From NCBI GenBank assembly GCA_945957555.1, contig CAMFLX010000010.1, positions 1 through 64,000 on the forward strand: DNA of 64,000 bases, written 5' to 3'. A program made the translations under genes and the position numbers. The notes below the pieces were generated by a model. That model had not been told where the DNA came from and made no database searches. It saw only the letters and a list, made by a program, of their open reading frames with translations. This stretch comes from an uncultured Cytophagales bacterium. GTDB taxonomy: Bacteria > Bacteroidota > Bacteroidia > Cytophagales > UBA9547. This document shows, piece after piece, positions 55,161 to 63,770 of this stretch (position 1 is its first letter; each line of letters starts with the position of its first letter).

Positions 55161-56082
55161 CACTACGTACCATACGCCCGTCATGCTTCAGGAATGCATT
55201 GCAGGCCTAAACATGAAGGCCGACGGTATTTACGTGGACGTAACCTTTGGTGGAGGGGGGCATACCAAAGAAATGCTCAAGCACCTTGTTTCGGGCCATC
55301 TGTACGCATTTGACCAAGATCCTGATGCTGTGGCTAACGCGGAAGCAATTCAGTCTAGTAACTTGACTTTTGTTGCGGCCAACTTCAGGCACTTGAAAAA
55401 GTATTTGCGGCTACATGGGGTGACTCAGGTAGATGGTATTCTGGCAGACCTTGGTGTTTCGTCGCATCAGTTTGATACCGCCGATCGCGGATTTTCCATT
55501 CGCTTTAATGGTGATTTGGATATGCGCATGAACCCCAATGCGGGGAGTTCTGCAAAGGACGTGATCAATGAATATTCGCAAAACGATCTTCACCGCATAT
55601 TTGGTGAGTATGGTGAAGTGCATAATGCAAAAACGCTGGCTGCTAAAATAGTGAGCATGCGTACCAATAACACTATAGAAACGGTAACGAAGCTTTTGGA
55701 CATATTGCGACCACTAGCGCCAAGAAGGGAAGAGAATAAATATTTTGCACAGGTGTTTCAGGCCTTGCGCATAGAGGTAAACGAAGAGCTGAAAGTGATA
55801 GAGGAGTTCTTGAGCCAAACACCCGAGGTGTTGAAACCAGGGGGTAGGTTGGTGGTCATGAGCTATCACTCATTGGAAGATAGATTGGTGAAAAATTTCA
55901 TAGCTAAGGGGAAGTTTCACGGAGACGTGGAAAAAGACCTATATGGCAATGAAATAAAACCATTGCAGGCAGTGAATAGGAAAATCACGGTGCCTAGTGA
56001 TGAGGAGATTGCACGTAACAGCAGAGCCAGAAGTGCCAAACTGCGGATTGCAGAAAAAATATTGAGTACCAAAAAATCCTAA
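55153..56082 (+). CDS. rsmH: 16S rRNA (cytosine-1402-N4)-methyltransferase
   Basis: A 309-residue SAM methyltransferase: HTPVMLQECI near the start, the SAM loop VDVTFGGGGHTKEML (about 29-43), GILADLGVSSHQFD, and RLVVMSYHSLEDRLVK near the end. It modifies C1402 of 16S rRNA; its place after mraZ is the conserved order. ATG at 55153 lies inside the mraZ end. Confidence 0.96.
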   Translation: MNNTTYHTPVMLQECIAGLNMKADGIYVDVTFGGGGHTKEMLKHLVSGHLYAFDQDPDAVANAEAIQSSNLTFVAANFRHLKKYLRLHGVTQVDGILADLGVSSHQFDTADRGFSIRFNGDLDMRMNPNAGSSAKDVINEYSQNDLHRIFGEYGEVHNAKTLAAKIVSMRTNNTIETVTKLLDILRPLAPRREENKYFAQVFQALRIEVNEELKVIEEFLSQTPEVLKPGGRLVVMSYHSLEDRLVKNFIAKGKFHGDVEKDLYGNEIKPLQAVNRKITVPSDEEIARNSRARSAKLRIAEKILSTKKS

Positions 56083-56125
56083 AGCCATTTAAAGCTTTGG
56101 GTTTTGAGCATTCGAAAATTTAAGA

Positions 56126-56539
56126 ATGGGAAATACGTTTAGAGCCAAGGAAGAGAATCCTAAAAAACAGGAAGAGAAACCTTCAAGACCGAAGGGTGAT
56201 TCGCTGTTTTCGAAGATTGACAAGATCTTGCGCCTCGACAAGTATTTTGATGATGGCTTGCCCATAGAACAATTGCCCAAAGTGTTTTTCACTTTCGGGA
56301 TGATCCTGTTATACATAGCCAACACGCACTATGCTGAGAAAACGGTACGCAAGATTGAAAAACTGAAGGCTGAGGTGGAAGACCTTAGGGCGGATTACAC
56401 CACGCTGAAATCGAGCTACATGTTTGAAAGCAAGCAGTCTGAAGTAGCCAAGAAGGTTGCGCACTTGGGCCTGGAGGAAAGTAATTATCCGCCCTTCAAG
56501 CTAGAAGTGACAAGGGAAATGATAGAGAAGTTGCCGTAG
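56126..56539 (+). CDS. ftsL: FtsL-like division protein
   Basis: A 137-residue bitopic membrane protein: charged N-terminal cytoplasmic part (1 to about 53), one membrane segment (about 54-70, VFFTFGMILLYIA), then a periplasmic coiled coil. This layout, with position between rsmH and ftsI, identifies the Bacteroidota FtsL equivalent, which recruits FtsI/FtsW with FtsB. Sequence similarity to FtsL is low in general, so the call rests on architecture and synteny. Confidence 0.85.
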   Translation: MGNTFRAKEENPKKQEEKPSRPKGDSLFSKIDKILRLDKYFDDGLPIEQLPKVFFTFGMILLYIANTHYAEKTVRKIEKLKAEVEDLRADYTTLKSSYMFESKQSEVAKKVAHLGLEESNYPPFKLEVTREMIEKLP

Positions 56540-56542
56540 AGA

Positions 56543-56665
56543 GTGTTACGGTTGACGTGTAACGTGATAGGTAAGGCGGATTCTGAAGCGTAATAAAGGT
56601 AATAAGCTAAAGAGAATATCGAGGTTAAGATGAATACGTAACACGTAGGATGTCACACCTCACAC
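56543..56665. repeat. Inverted-repeat element without a gene, between ftsL and ftsI
   Basis: Left arm about 56543-56569 and right arm about 56635-56665 are imperfect inverted copies, sharing GTGT..GGT.TGAC and GTGT(A/T)ACGT words. The left arm contains ACGTGTAACGTG, which differs by one base from the ACGTGTAATGTG in the arm before the four-helix-bundle gene at 61929. The roughly 65 bases between the arms code for nothing evident. It looks like an empty or deleted relative of the cassettes further down the cluster. Confidence 0.65.
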
Positions 56666-56672
56666 ATAAAAA

Positions 56673-58772
56673 ATGAACATTAAAAAATCCATATTGCTCA
56701 GAGTGAGGTTGGCGTTCCTAGGAATGCTCCTATTCTCCTTATTGGTGATTTGGCAGATTTTCAATATTCAGACTTTTGAAGGCAGCAAATGGCGCAAAAT
56801 GGTGGAGGATGTGACCTTCAAGTACATGCCAGTGAAAGCCACACGTGGTAATATTTATTCTGACAACGGGAGTTTGTTGGCGACTTCCTTGCCTTTTTAT
56901 AAGATGACAATAGATCCTACAGTAGCTTCTGATGAAGATTTCAATGCAGGGATCGACAGTTTGGCCATGATGTGCTCTCGTTTTTTTGGAGAACGCTCTG
57001 AGAGGGATTATAAAGCCAAGATCAAACAGTATCGCAAGGAAAACAAGCGGTATCTGGTTATTAGCAGAAAGATGCTCAATTTCCAACAGAAAAAGAAATT
57101 GGAAAAATGGCCACTGGTACGGCTAGGAAGGCTTAAGGGGGGAATTGTTTTTGAGAAAATGGACAAGAGGTACCTACCTTTTGGCCAGTTGTGTTATAGA
57201 ACGGTAGGTTTTGTAAACGAAGACAACAGGGGTGTCGGACTGGAAATGAGTTATAACTCAAGACTTGGCGGCCAAGACGGTAAAACCTTGTTTCAGAAAA
57301 TGGCAGGGAATAACTGGAAACCTCTACACGATGAAGAGGAGGTAAAACCCGTGTTGGGCTATGATATCCAAACAACGATTGACATCAATCTGCAAGACGT
57401 AGCAGAAGATGCGCTTAATAGGCACTTGGAGCGCCATGATGCAGATTATGGCTGTGTGGTGCTCATGGAAGTAGCCACTGGGGAGATCAAAGCTATTGCC
57501 AATTTGGGGAAACTAGCGCAAGGAAGATACATTGAAGATTATAACTATGCGGTGGGTGCCCAAGGCTTGACAGATCCAGGATCTACCTTTAAGTTGGCTT
57601 CGTTGATGGCGCTCTTTGAAGATAAGAATATAGACGTGACTGATAGTGTATTTGTGGGTAATGGCGAGCTGAAGTTTCATGACAAAGTCATGAAAGACAG
57701 CAAACCACATCCGCGTAAATATTTGACGATCAAAGAGGTTTTTTCTAAATCTTCCAATGTAGGGGTTTCAAAGCTTATCTTCGATCATTTTGGGAAGAAT
57801 CCTAAGAAATATGTGGAATTGCTTCAGAGCTTTCATTTGAACGATCCCATAGATTTTCAAATGAAGGGTGAGGCCAAGCCCTACATTAAGGATACAGAGG
57901 ACAGTACTTGGAGTTATTTGTCACTGCCTTGGATGTCCATAGGTTATGAAATGGGTATGTCGCCGCTGATTATGTTGAATTTTTACAACGCAGTGGCCAA
58001 CAATGGTAAAATGATCAAGCCCATCATCGTGAAAAAGGTATGGAGTGGAGATCATGTAGTGGAAGAATATCATACAGAAGTGGTGGATGATCAAATCTGC
58101 TCTATGGAAACCATTGAAAAACTTAAGGAGTGTTTGGTGGCTGTGGTAGAGCATGGTACTGCAGACAACATTTTTACAGAAAACTACAGCATAGCAGGAA
58201 AGACGGGTACAGCACAGAAGATCAAAAACGGTCAGTATACCAAAAGCTATTATACTTCTTTCTGCGGGTTTTTCCCTGCAGACAAGCCCAAGTATAGCTG
58301 CATAGTGGTCATCGACAATCCTAAAGGATTCTCACAGTATGGTGCTGATGTTGCGGCGCCAGTGTTTAGGGAAATTGCGGATAAGGTGTATTCGCAGGAC
58401 TACGAGATGCATAAAAACCTCAAATTGGAGCCAGAGCTGGTGAAGAGTGGAGAGTTTCCCTTGCTTAGGGCAGGGCAAAAGGATGAGTTGCAGTACCTCT
58501 GTAATATGTTTGGGATTTCCAATCACTATGAGGGTGATGAGGACTGGGTAGCGGCACATCCTGTAAACAACGCCATCATTTGGCAGAGCAGGAAGATTAT
58601 TGAAAATCTTGTGCCCAATGTTACAGGTATGAGTTTGAGAGATGCCTTGTATGTATTGGAAAACGCAGGACTCAAAGTGAGGTTTGAAGGCCGTGGCAGG
58701 GTTGATTCGCAATCGTTGAGTCCAGGGACAAGGTTTTACAAGGGTAGTAGCATTTATTTGAGATTGAGTTGA
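56673..58772 (+). CDS. ftsI: Division transpeptidase, class B penicillin-binding protein with PASTA domain
   Basis: A 699-residue protein: membrane segment about 10-32, PBP dimer domain (about 50-220), transpeptidase domain with STFK (nucleophile Ser, about residue 305), SSN, and KTGT (about 511), and a C-terminal PASTA domain (VPNVTGMSLRDALYVLENAGL). It cross-links septal peptidoglycan. PASTA on FtsI is common in Bacteroidota. Its TGA overlaps the murE TTG. Confidence 0.95.
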   Translation: MNIKKSILLRVRLAFLGMLLFSLLVIWQIFNIQTFEGSKWRKMVEDVTFKYMPVKATRGNIYSDNGSLLATSLPFYKMTIDPTVASDEDFNAGIDSLAMMCSRFFGERSERDYKAKIKQYRKENKRYLVISRKMLNFQQKKKLEKWPLVRLGRLKGGIVFEKMDKRYLPFGQLCYRTVGFVNEDNRGVGLEMSYNSRLGGQDGKTLFQKMAGNNWKPLHDEEEVKPVLGYDIQTTIDINLQDVAEDALNRHLERHDADYGCVVLMEVATGEIKAIANLGKLAQGRYIEDYNYAVGAQGLTDPGSTFKLASLMALFEDKNIDVTDSVFVGNGELKFHDKVMKDSKPHPRKYLTIKEVFSKSSNVGVSKLIFDHFGKNPKKYVELLQSFHLNDPIDFQMKGEAKPYIKDTEDSTWSYLSLPWMSIGYEMGMSPLIMLNFYNAVANNGKMIKPIIVKKVWSGDHVVEEYHTEVVDDQICSMETIEKLKECLVAVVEHGTADNIFTENYSIAGKTGTAQKIKNGQYTKSYYTSFCGFFPADKPKYSCIVVIDNPKGFSQYGADVAAPVFREIADKVYSQDYEMHKNLKLEPELVKSGEFPLLRAGQKDELQYLCNMFGISNHYEGDEDWVAAHPVNNAIIWQSRKIIENLVPNVTGMSLRDALYVLENAGLKVRFEGRGRVDSQSLSPGTRFYKGSSIYLRLS

Positions 58773-60241
58773 AGACATTAAAGGACATATTGACCTCGAT
58801 AAAGCCAATAGAAGTTATTGGTGATACGAGTATTGCTGTAAAAGACATACAGTTCGACAGCCGCAAGGTGACCGAGGGGTCTATGTTTGTGGCTACCGTA
58901 GGCACACATGTGAATGGTCATGATTTCATAGCTAAAGCCGTGGCATTGGGTGCCAAGTCTGTGGTGTGTGAACGATTGCCTGCGGATTCTTTCGTAGGAG
59001 TGAGTTTTGTAGTAGTTGAAAATTCTGCAAAGGCTTTAGGCTTCTTGGCAGCATCATTTTTTGGCAATCCTTCTGAGAAGCTCAAAATCATTGCGGTAAC
59101 AGGTACTAATGGAAAGACTACCACTGCAACGCTTTTATTCAAACTATTCAGAATGTTGGGTTATAGTTCTGGCTTACTGTCTACCGTTGAAAACAAAATC
59201 AACGATGAGGTAATCCCTGCTACACATACCACTCCTGATGCGGTGGCGATGAACCAACTTATGGCCAAAATGGTCGAGAAGGGTTGCACACATTGCTTTA
59301 TGGAAGCTAGTTCTCATGCAATAGTGCAAGAACGCTTGGCAGGAATCAAGATCGATGGCGCTATTTTTACCAACATCAGTCACGATCATTTGGACTACCA
59401 CGGTACTTTTGACAACTACATCGCCGCAAAGAAGAAGTTGTTTGACGAATTGCCTGCTACTGCTTTTTCACTCATCAATGCTGATGATAAAAGGAAGAAG
59501 GTAATGGTGCAGAATTCTGTATCACAAGTGCATACGTTTGGCTTGAGAATCCCTTCCGATTTCAAAGGGAAAGTTTTAGCTAATACTTTACAAGGCATAG
59601 AAATGGATATCAATGGTCAACAGGCATGGTTCCAGTTGATCGGAGATTTCAACGCCTACAATATTTTGGGCATTTATGGTGCTGCGATATTATTGGGTGA
59701 AGACAAGACTGAAGTTCTGACGGCTCTCTCAGCGATTACTCCAGCATCGGGGCGCTTTGAACAGATTCATTCCAAAAATGGCATTACGGCTATTGTGGAT
59801 TATGCACATACACCTGATGCAGTTAAAAATGTACTGGAGACACTTCAAGAGTTCCGAAAGACCAAGACAAAGATCATCACAGTGATTGGCTGTGGAGGGG
59901 ATAGGGACAGGACGAAAAGGCCCTTGATGGCAGAGATAGCTTGTAAACTCAGTGATAAAGTCATTTTGACCTCAGACAATCCAAGGTCAGAAGAACCACA
60001 AATGATCATAAATGAAATGATGCAAGGGGTGGGGCCTGTGAACTACAAAAAGTCATTGTCGATCTTGGACAGAAAGGAAGCGATCAAAACGGCAGTATCC
60101 TTTGCTGAGGAAGGCGATATCCTTTTGATAGCAGGCAAAGGCCACGAAGACTACCAAGAAATCAAAGGCGTGAAATATCCTTTTGACGATCGGGTGGTGG
60201 TGAAGGAAATGTTTGAACTCTTTTATAATGATGAATTATAA
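58769..60241 (+). CDS. murE: UDP-MurNAc-tripeptide synthetase
   Basis: A 490-residue Mur ligase: FDSRKVTEGSMFVA near residue 30, ATP loop GTNGKTTT (about 112-119), and the DNPRSEEP motif (about 408) whose DNPR is diagnostic of meso-diaminopimelate addition. The start is TTG at 58769, overlapping the ftsI stop (TTGA), and no ATG is available. The last codons and stop (GAA TTA TAA) are part of an 18-bp inverted-repeat arm of the following cassette. Confidence 0.95.
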   Translation: MKTLKDILTSIKPIEVIGDTSIAVKDIQFDSRKVTEGSMFVATVGTHVNGHDFIAKAVALGAKSVVCERLPADSFVGVSFVVVENSAKALGFLAASFFGNPSEKLKIIAVTGTNGKTTTATLLFKLFRMLGYSSGLLSTVENKINDEVIPATHTTPDAVAMNQLMAKMVEKGCTHCFMEASSHAIVQERLAGIKIDGAIFTNISHDHLDYHGTFDNYIAAKKKLFDELPATAFSLINADDKRKKVMVQNSVSQVHTFGLRIPSDFKGKVLANTLQGIEMDINGQQAWFQLIGDFNAYNILGIYGAAILLGEDKTEVLTALSAITPASGRFEQIHSKNGITAIVDYAHTPDAVKNVLETLQEFRKTKTKIITVIGCGGDRDRTKRPLMAEIACKLSDKVILTSDNPRSEEPQMIINEMMQGVGPVNYKKSLSILDRKEAIKTAVSFAEEGDILLIAGKGHEDYQEIKGVKYPFDDRVVVKEMFELFYNDEL

Positions 60242-60638
60242 ATTTTAAATTATAAATGAAGGAGAATCCTATACTCGATAAGACCTTTGAATTTGCTTTA
60301 AGCACTATAGGACTTTACAAATTCATGGTTGAAAAGAACGAATATGTTCTTTCAAAACAGGTATTGAGGAGCGGAACGAGTATCGGGGCAAACGTTGAAG
60401 AAGCTATTGCTGCGATATCAAAAGGGGAGTTTATCGCAAAAATGTCAATTGCCAATAAAGAAGCCAGAGAAACGAGATATTGGCTGAGGCTTTTAGAAAA
60501 AAGCGAACTGGTTAAGATTGATGTAAACAGGGAATTGAAAGAAGTTACTGATATAGTCAACATTCTGACTAAAATCATAAAAACTTCTCAAGATAATTTA
60601 GAAAACAAGAATTGAAAAACATTTAAAATTTATAATTC
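60233..60638 (+). mobile_element. Candidate four-helix-bundle cassette 1 (between murE and mraY)
   Basis: Perfect 18-bp inverted repeats, GAATTATAAATTTTAAAT at 60233-60250 and its complement at 60621-60638, bracket the gene at 60256-60615. Beyond them TTATAA words continue the symmetry imperfectly. The left arm contains the murE stop. The gene reads in the operon direction and leaves mraY intact 25 bases further on. Arms and frame are seen directly; that this unit moved is inference. Confidence 0.6.
60256..60615 (+). CDS. Four-helix-bundle protein, 23S rRNA intervening-sequence (S23) family, copy 1
   Basis: A 119-residue helical protein with the family pattern: an N-terminal helix, then SKQVLRSGTSIGANVEEAIAA (equivalent of QxxRAxxSIxxNIAEG), KMSIANKEARETRYWLRLL, and a final helix. 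The family is named from proteins encoded inside spacers of fragmented 23S rRNA genes and shares its fold with Avd of diversity-generating retroelements. It is the most divergent of the three copies here. Start 14 bases after the murE stop. Function of the family is not established. Confidence 0.9.
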   Translation: MKENPILDKTFEFALSTIGLYKFMVEKNEYVLSKQVLRSGTSIGANVEEAIAAISKGEFIAKMSIANKEARETRYWLRLLEKSELVKIDVNRELKEVTDIVNILTKIIKTSQDNLENKN

Positions 60639-60662
60639 AACACTTATAATTATTTAAAAAGC

Positions 60663-61889
60663 ATGTTGTATTACTTATTCGAATATTTGGACAAACATTA
60701 TGACTTCGTAGGAGCTGGCTTGTTCAAGTATATTTCTTTCAGGGCATTCATGGCAGTGATTTTATCACTTATCATTGGTGCAATCTTTGGCAAAAAGCTC
60801 ATCAGTTACTTGCAAAAACAACAGATCGGTGAGTCTATCAGGGATTTGGGCTTACAAGGCCAAATGGAAAAAAAGGGCACACCGACTATGGGCGGTCTTA
60901 TTATCATTGGGTCTATCTTAATCCCTGTATTATTGTTTGCTAAAATCACTAACATATATATTGTGATCTTGGTTGTGACAGTGATCTGGCTAGGTCTGAT
61001 TGGCTTTTTGGATGATTACATCAAAGTGTTTAAGAAAAACAAAGAAGGCCTTGCTGGTAGGTTTAAAATCGCCGGTCAGATCATCATAGGGGTTTTTGTA
61101 GGCTTATCACTTTATTTCAATAAGCATGTCTTGGTAAGAGAGCCACTACCGCCATCCAAACAAAAAATGGAGATGGTAAACGGTGTTTCAGTCTTGAAGA
61201 CTTATGTGAATGTAAAATCTACCGCTACTACTATTCCATTTGTAAAGGATAATGAGTTTGACTATAAACATTTGGTGAAGTGGTTCGGTATGGAGGATTA
61301 CTTATGGGCTGTATATACACTCATTGTGATTTTCATCATTACTTCAGTGTCAAATGGTGCTAATATTACCGATGGCATAGATGGACTTGCTGCGGGTACC
61401 TCGGCAATCATAGGAATTGTCATTGCTATTTTTGCTTATGTATCAGGGAATACCATATTCTCCAACTATTTGAACATCATGTACATTCCACACTCGGGTG
61501 AACTGGTGATTTTCTGTGCGGCTTTTGTTGGTGCTTGTATAGGGTTCCTTTGGTATAATACATATCCCGCACAGGTTTTTATGGGCGATACTGGGAGTTT
61601 AATGTTAGGAGGAACCATTGCTACGCTCTGTCTCTGTGTGAGGAAGGAATTGTTGATTCCCTTGTTATGTGGAATTTTTCTGATAGAAAATCTATCAGTG
61701 GTCATACAGGTATCTTATTTTAAGTATACCAAAAAGAAATATGGTGAAGGTAGACGCATTTTTAAAATGTCTCCACTGCACCATCATTATCAAAAGTCAG
61801 GGTATGCTGAGCCCAAAATCGTTACCAGGTTTTGGATCATCGGGATTCTCTTGGCAGTAGTAACATTGTTGACATTGAAAATTAGATAA
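60663..61889 (+). CDS. mraY: Phospho-MurNAc-pentapeptide transferase
   Basis: A 408-residue membrane enzyme with about ten hydrophobic segments, [17 protein letters not shown] and [12 protein letters not shown] (catalytic acidic residues), and a C-terminal [11 protein letters not shown] motif. It makes lipid I. It is longer than E. coli MraY (360) because of a loop after the fourth segment (about 155-205), usual in Bacteroidota. ATG at 60663. Confidence 0.96.
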   Translation: MLYYLFEYLDKHYDFVGAGLFKYISFRAFMAVILSLIIGAIFGKKLISYLQKQQIGESIRDLGLQGQMEKKGTPTMGGLIIIGSILIPVLLFAKITNIYIVILVVTVIWLGLIGFLDDYIKVFKKNKEGLAGRFKIAGQIIIGVFVGLSLYFNKHVLVREPLPPSKQKMEMVNGVSVLKTYVNVKSTATTIPFVKDNEFDYKHLVKWFGMEDYLWAVYTLIVIFIITSVSNGANITDGIDGLAAGTSAIIGIVIAIFAYVSGNTIFSNYLNIMYIPHSGELVIFCAAFVGACIGFLWYNTYPAQVFMGDTGSLMLGGTIATLCLCVRKELLIPLLCGIFLIENLSVVIQVSYFKYTKKKYGEGRRIFKMSPLHHHYQKSGYAEPKIVTRFWIIGILLAVVTLLTLKIR

Positions 61890-61900
61890 ATAATTAAGTT

Positions 61901-62379
61901 GTACGTGTAATGTGTTAAGTGTAACGAAATGCAGGATTTCAGAAAGTTGAAAGTTTGGGAGAAAAGTCATCAGTTTACTCTTGATGTTTACAAGATCACC
62001 AAGGATTTCCCAAAGGATGAACTATATGGACTTGTTTCTCAAATGAGGAGGGCAGCTTCTTCGATAGCACTTAACATCGCCGAAGCAACAGGTAGGATGT
62101 CTGATGCTGAAAATATGCGATTTTTTGTAATCGCTCTGGGTTCGGTTCAAGAAAGTAGCTATTGTTTGATTCTAGCGAAAGACCTTGAATATATTTCAGT
62201 AGAGGAATGTAATATGCTTAATGACGATTTAGAGCACGTGAAGGCAATGCTCTTGAAAATGGTAAATATTTTAAAAGAAAGAATAAGCTCTGAAAAAGAG
62301 AAAACAAAATGACCCAAAAGTCAAAAAATATTGAAGAAACGAAAAAGGTCACACGTACTACGTCACACGTATCACATTT
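61901..62379 (+). mobile_element. Candidate four-helix-bundle cassette 2 (between mraY and murD)
   Basis: The left arm (61901-61925, GTACGTGTAATGTGTTAAGT onwards) and right arm (62348-62379) are imperfect inverted copies sharing TACGTGT and GTGT(A/G)AC words. They bracket the gene at 61929-62312. The right arm lies inside the murD reading frame and codes for its N-terminal extension. The word family is the same as in the gene-less element at 56543-56665. Confidence 0.55.
61929..62312 (+). CDS. Four-helix-bundle protein, S23 family, copy 2
   Basis: A 127-residue protein, classic family member: FRKLKVWEKSHQFTLDVY at the start, YGLVSQMRRAASSIALNIAEATGR in the middle, and a helical end rich in Glu and Lys. 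It resembles the partial copy at 63771 more than copy 1. Its TGA overlaps the murD ATG (ATGA at 62309-62312), so murD translation is now coupled to this gene. Confidence 0.93.
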   Translation: MQDFRKLKVWEKSHQFTLDVYKITKDFPKDELYGLVSQMRRAASSIALNIAEATGRMSDAENMRFFVIALGSVQESSYCLILAKDLEYISVEECNMLNDDLEHVKAMLLKMVNILKERISSEKEKTK

Positions 62380-63769
62380 AGTCATTCTTGGTGCTGGTGA
62401 AAGCGGAACAGGGACAGCGCTCTTGGCAAAAGCCATGGGTTTTGATGTTTTTGTTTCAGATATGGGTGCGATTGCTGATAAGTATAAAAAAATACTTGAG
62501 GACAATGGTATTGCCTATGAAGAAGGTCAGCATACGGAAGCTAAAATATTAAACGCCGATGAGGTTGTGAAAAGTCCTGGGATCCCAGACAAGGCACCGA
62601 TCATTCAAGCTTTAAAAAAGAAAAAGATCAAGGCGGTTTCCGAAATTGAATTTGCAGGCAGATACACCGCTGCGAAAAAGGTGTGTATTACAGGGACTAA
62701 TGGTAAAACCACTACGACCCTATTGGTATATCATATTCTCAAAAAAGCAGGTTTCAATGCGAAACTGGCAGGGAATATTGGAGAGAGCTTTGCTAAACAA
62801 GTTTTAGAGGAGAGTCAAGACAGCAACTCAACACCCAACACTCAAAACTCAGAACTTATCTACGTACTAGAATTGAGTTCTTTCCAATTGGATGGGATGT
62901 TTAAGTTCAAAGCTGATATCGGGATATTGACGAACATTACGCCAGATCATTTGGATAGGTATGACTACAAAATCGATAAGTACGTGGCTAGTAAGTTTCG
63001 GATCATTCAAAACATGGACGAAAACTGCACCTTTATCTACGGTATTGATTCGGAGTTGATTGAAAACAATTTGTTTGATGTAGATACCGATGCAGAAGAA
63101 CTGCCCTTCAGTATCTATCCAGACGAGTTTGATGGAGCTTGTGGTGATGAAGAGGGTATAACAATTCAAATTGGAGAAAAGGAATACTTGATCGATTTGA
63201 AAAAATCAGTGTTGAAAGGACAGCACAATCTTTACAATACTATGGCAGCGTCATTAGCAGCTATCAAGTTAGGGGTAGACGTGAAGACGATAGAAGCTGC
63301 TTTGGCCGACTTTCAGAACGCTGACCATCGTATGCAGTTGGTGGCAGAGATTGATGGGGTGAAATACATCAATGACAGCAAAGCCACCAATGTAGACAGT
63401 GCTTGGTATGCTTTGGATGCTTACAAAGAGCCGATCGTTTGGATTGCTGGTGGTACTGACAAAGGTAATGACTATAAAGCATTGTTTGATGTTGTAAAAG
63501 GCAAGGTGAAAGCCTTGGTTTGTATGACTAAAGATAGTGAAAAATTGGAAAAAGCTTTTAAAGGTTTAATCCCAATTATCAAAAAGTCCGAAGATGTGAA
63601 AGAAACAGTACAGTTGTGTGCAGATCTGGCAGAAAAGGGGGACATAGTTTTACTTTCTCCATGTTGTGCAAGCTTCGATCTTTTCAAGAACTACGAAGAC
63701 AGAGGGAAGCAGTTTGCTGCGGCAGTTTTAGAATTAGATACAAGAGTCAAGACACAAGAGTCAAGATAA
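62309..63769 (+). CDS. murD: UDP-MurNAc-alanine-D-glutamate ligase
   Basis: A 486-residue Mur ligase: LVILGAGESGTG (normally at the very N-terminus, here from about residue 24), ATP loop GTNGKTTTT (about 130), VLELSSFQLDGM, and NDSKATNVDSAWYAL near 355. It is about 40 residues longer than I expect for the family (about 445). The surplus is an N-terminal extension, an insertion just before YVLELSSFQ, and a C-terminal tail, and each corresponds to repeat-like DNA. The catalytic core is intact. Confidence 0.95.
   Translation: MTQKSKNIEETKKVTRTTSHVSHLVILGAGESGTGTALLAKAMGFDVFVSDMGAIADKYKKILEDNGIAYEEGQHTEAKILNADEVVKSPGIPDKAPIIQALKKKKIKAVSEIEFAGRYTAAKKVCITGTNGKTTTTLLVYHILKKAGFNAKLAGNIGESFAKQVLEESQDSNSTPNTQNSELIYVLELSSFQLDGMFKFKADIGILTNITPDHLDRYDYKIDKYVASKFRIIQNMDENCTFIYGIDSELIENNLFDVDTDAEELPFSIYPDEFDGACGDEEGITIQIGEKEYLIDLKKSVLKGQHNLYNTMAASLAAIKLGVDVKTIEAALADFQNADHRMQLVAEIDGVKYINDSKATNVDSAWYALDAYKEPIVWIAGGTDKGNDYKALFDVVKGKVKALVCMTKDSEKLEKAFKGLIPIIKKSEDVKETVQLCADLAEKGDIVLLSPCCASFDLFKNYEDRGKQFAAAVLELDTRVKTQESR
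62812..62855 (+). repeat. Repeat-like insertion inside murD
   Basis: A purine/CA-rich simple stretch (GAGTCAAGACA, then ACTCAACACCCAACACTC and so on) encoding about 15 Ser/Asn/Thr/Gln-rich residues. It shares the 11-base word GAGTCAAGACA with the repeat at the murD end (63744-63754). It lies in frame in a surface loop position between GESFAKQV and VLELSSFQ, where other MurD proteins have only a short link. Confidence 0.55.
63741..63766 (+). repeat. Repeat at the murD 3' end, left flank of cassette 3
   Basis: Two tandem copies of CAAGAGTCAAGA separated by CA, coding for the MurD tail (TRVKTQESR). The inner 17 bases equal those upstream of tex at 38363-38379. The next gene starts 5 bases later; the matching right flank, if any, is past the window. 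Confidence 0.7.
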
Positions 63770-63770
63770 G

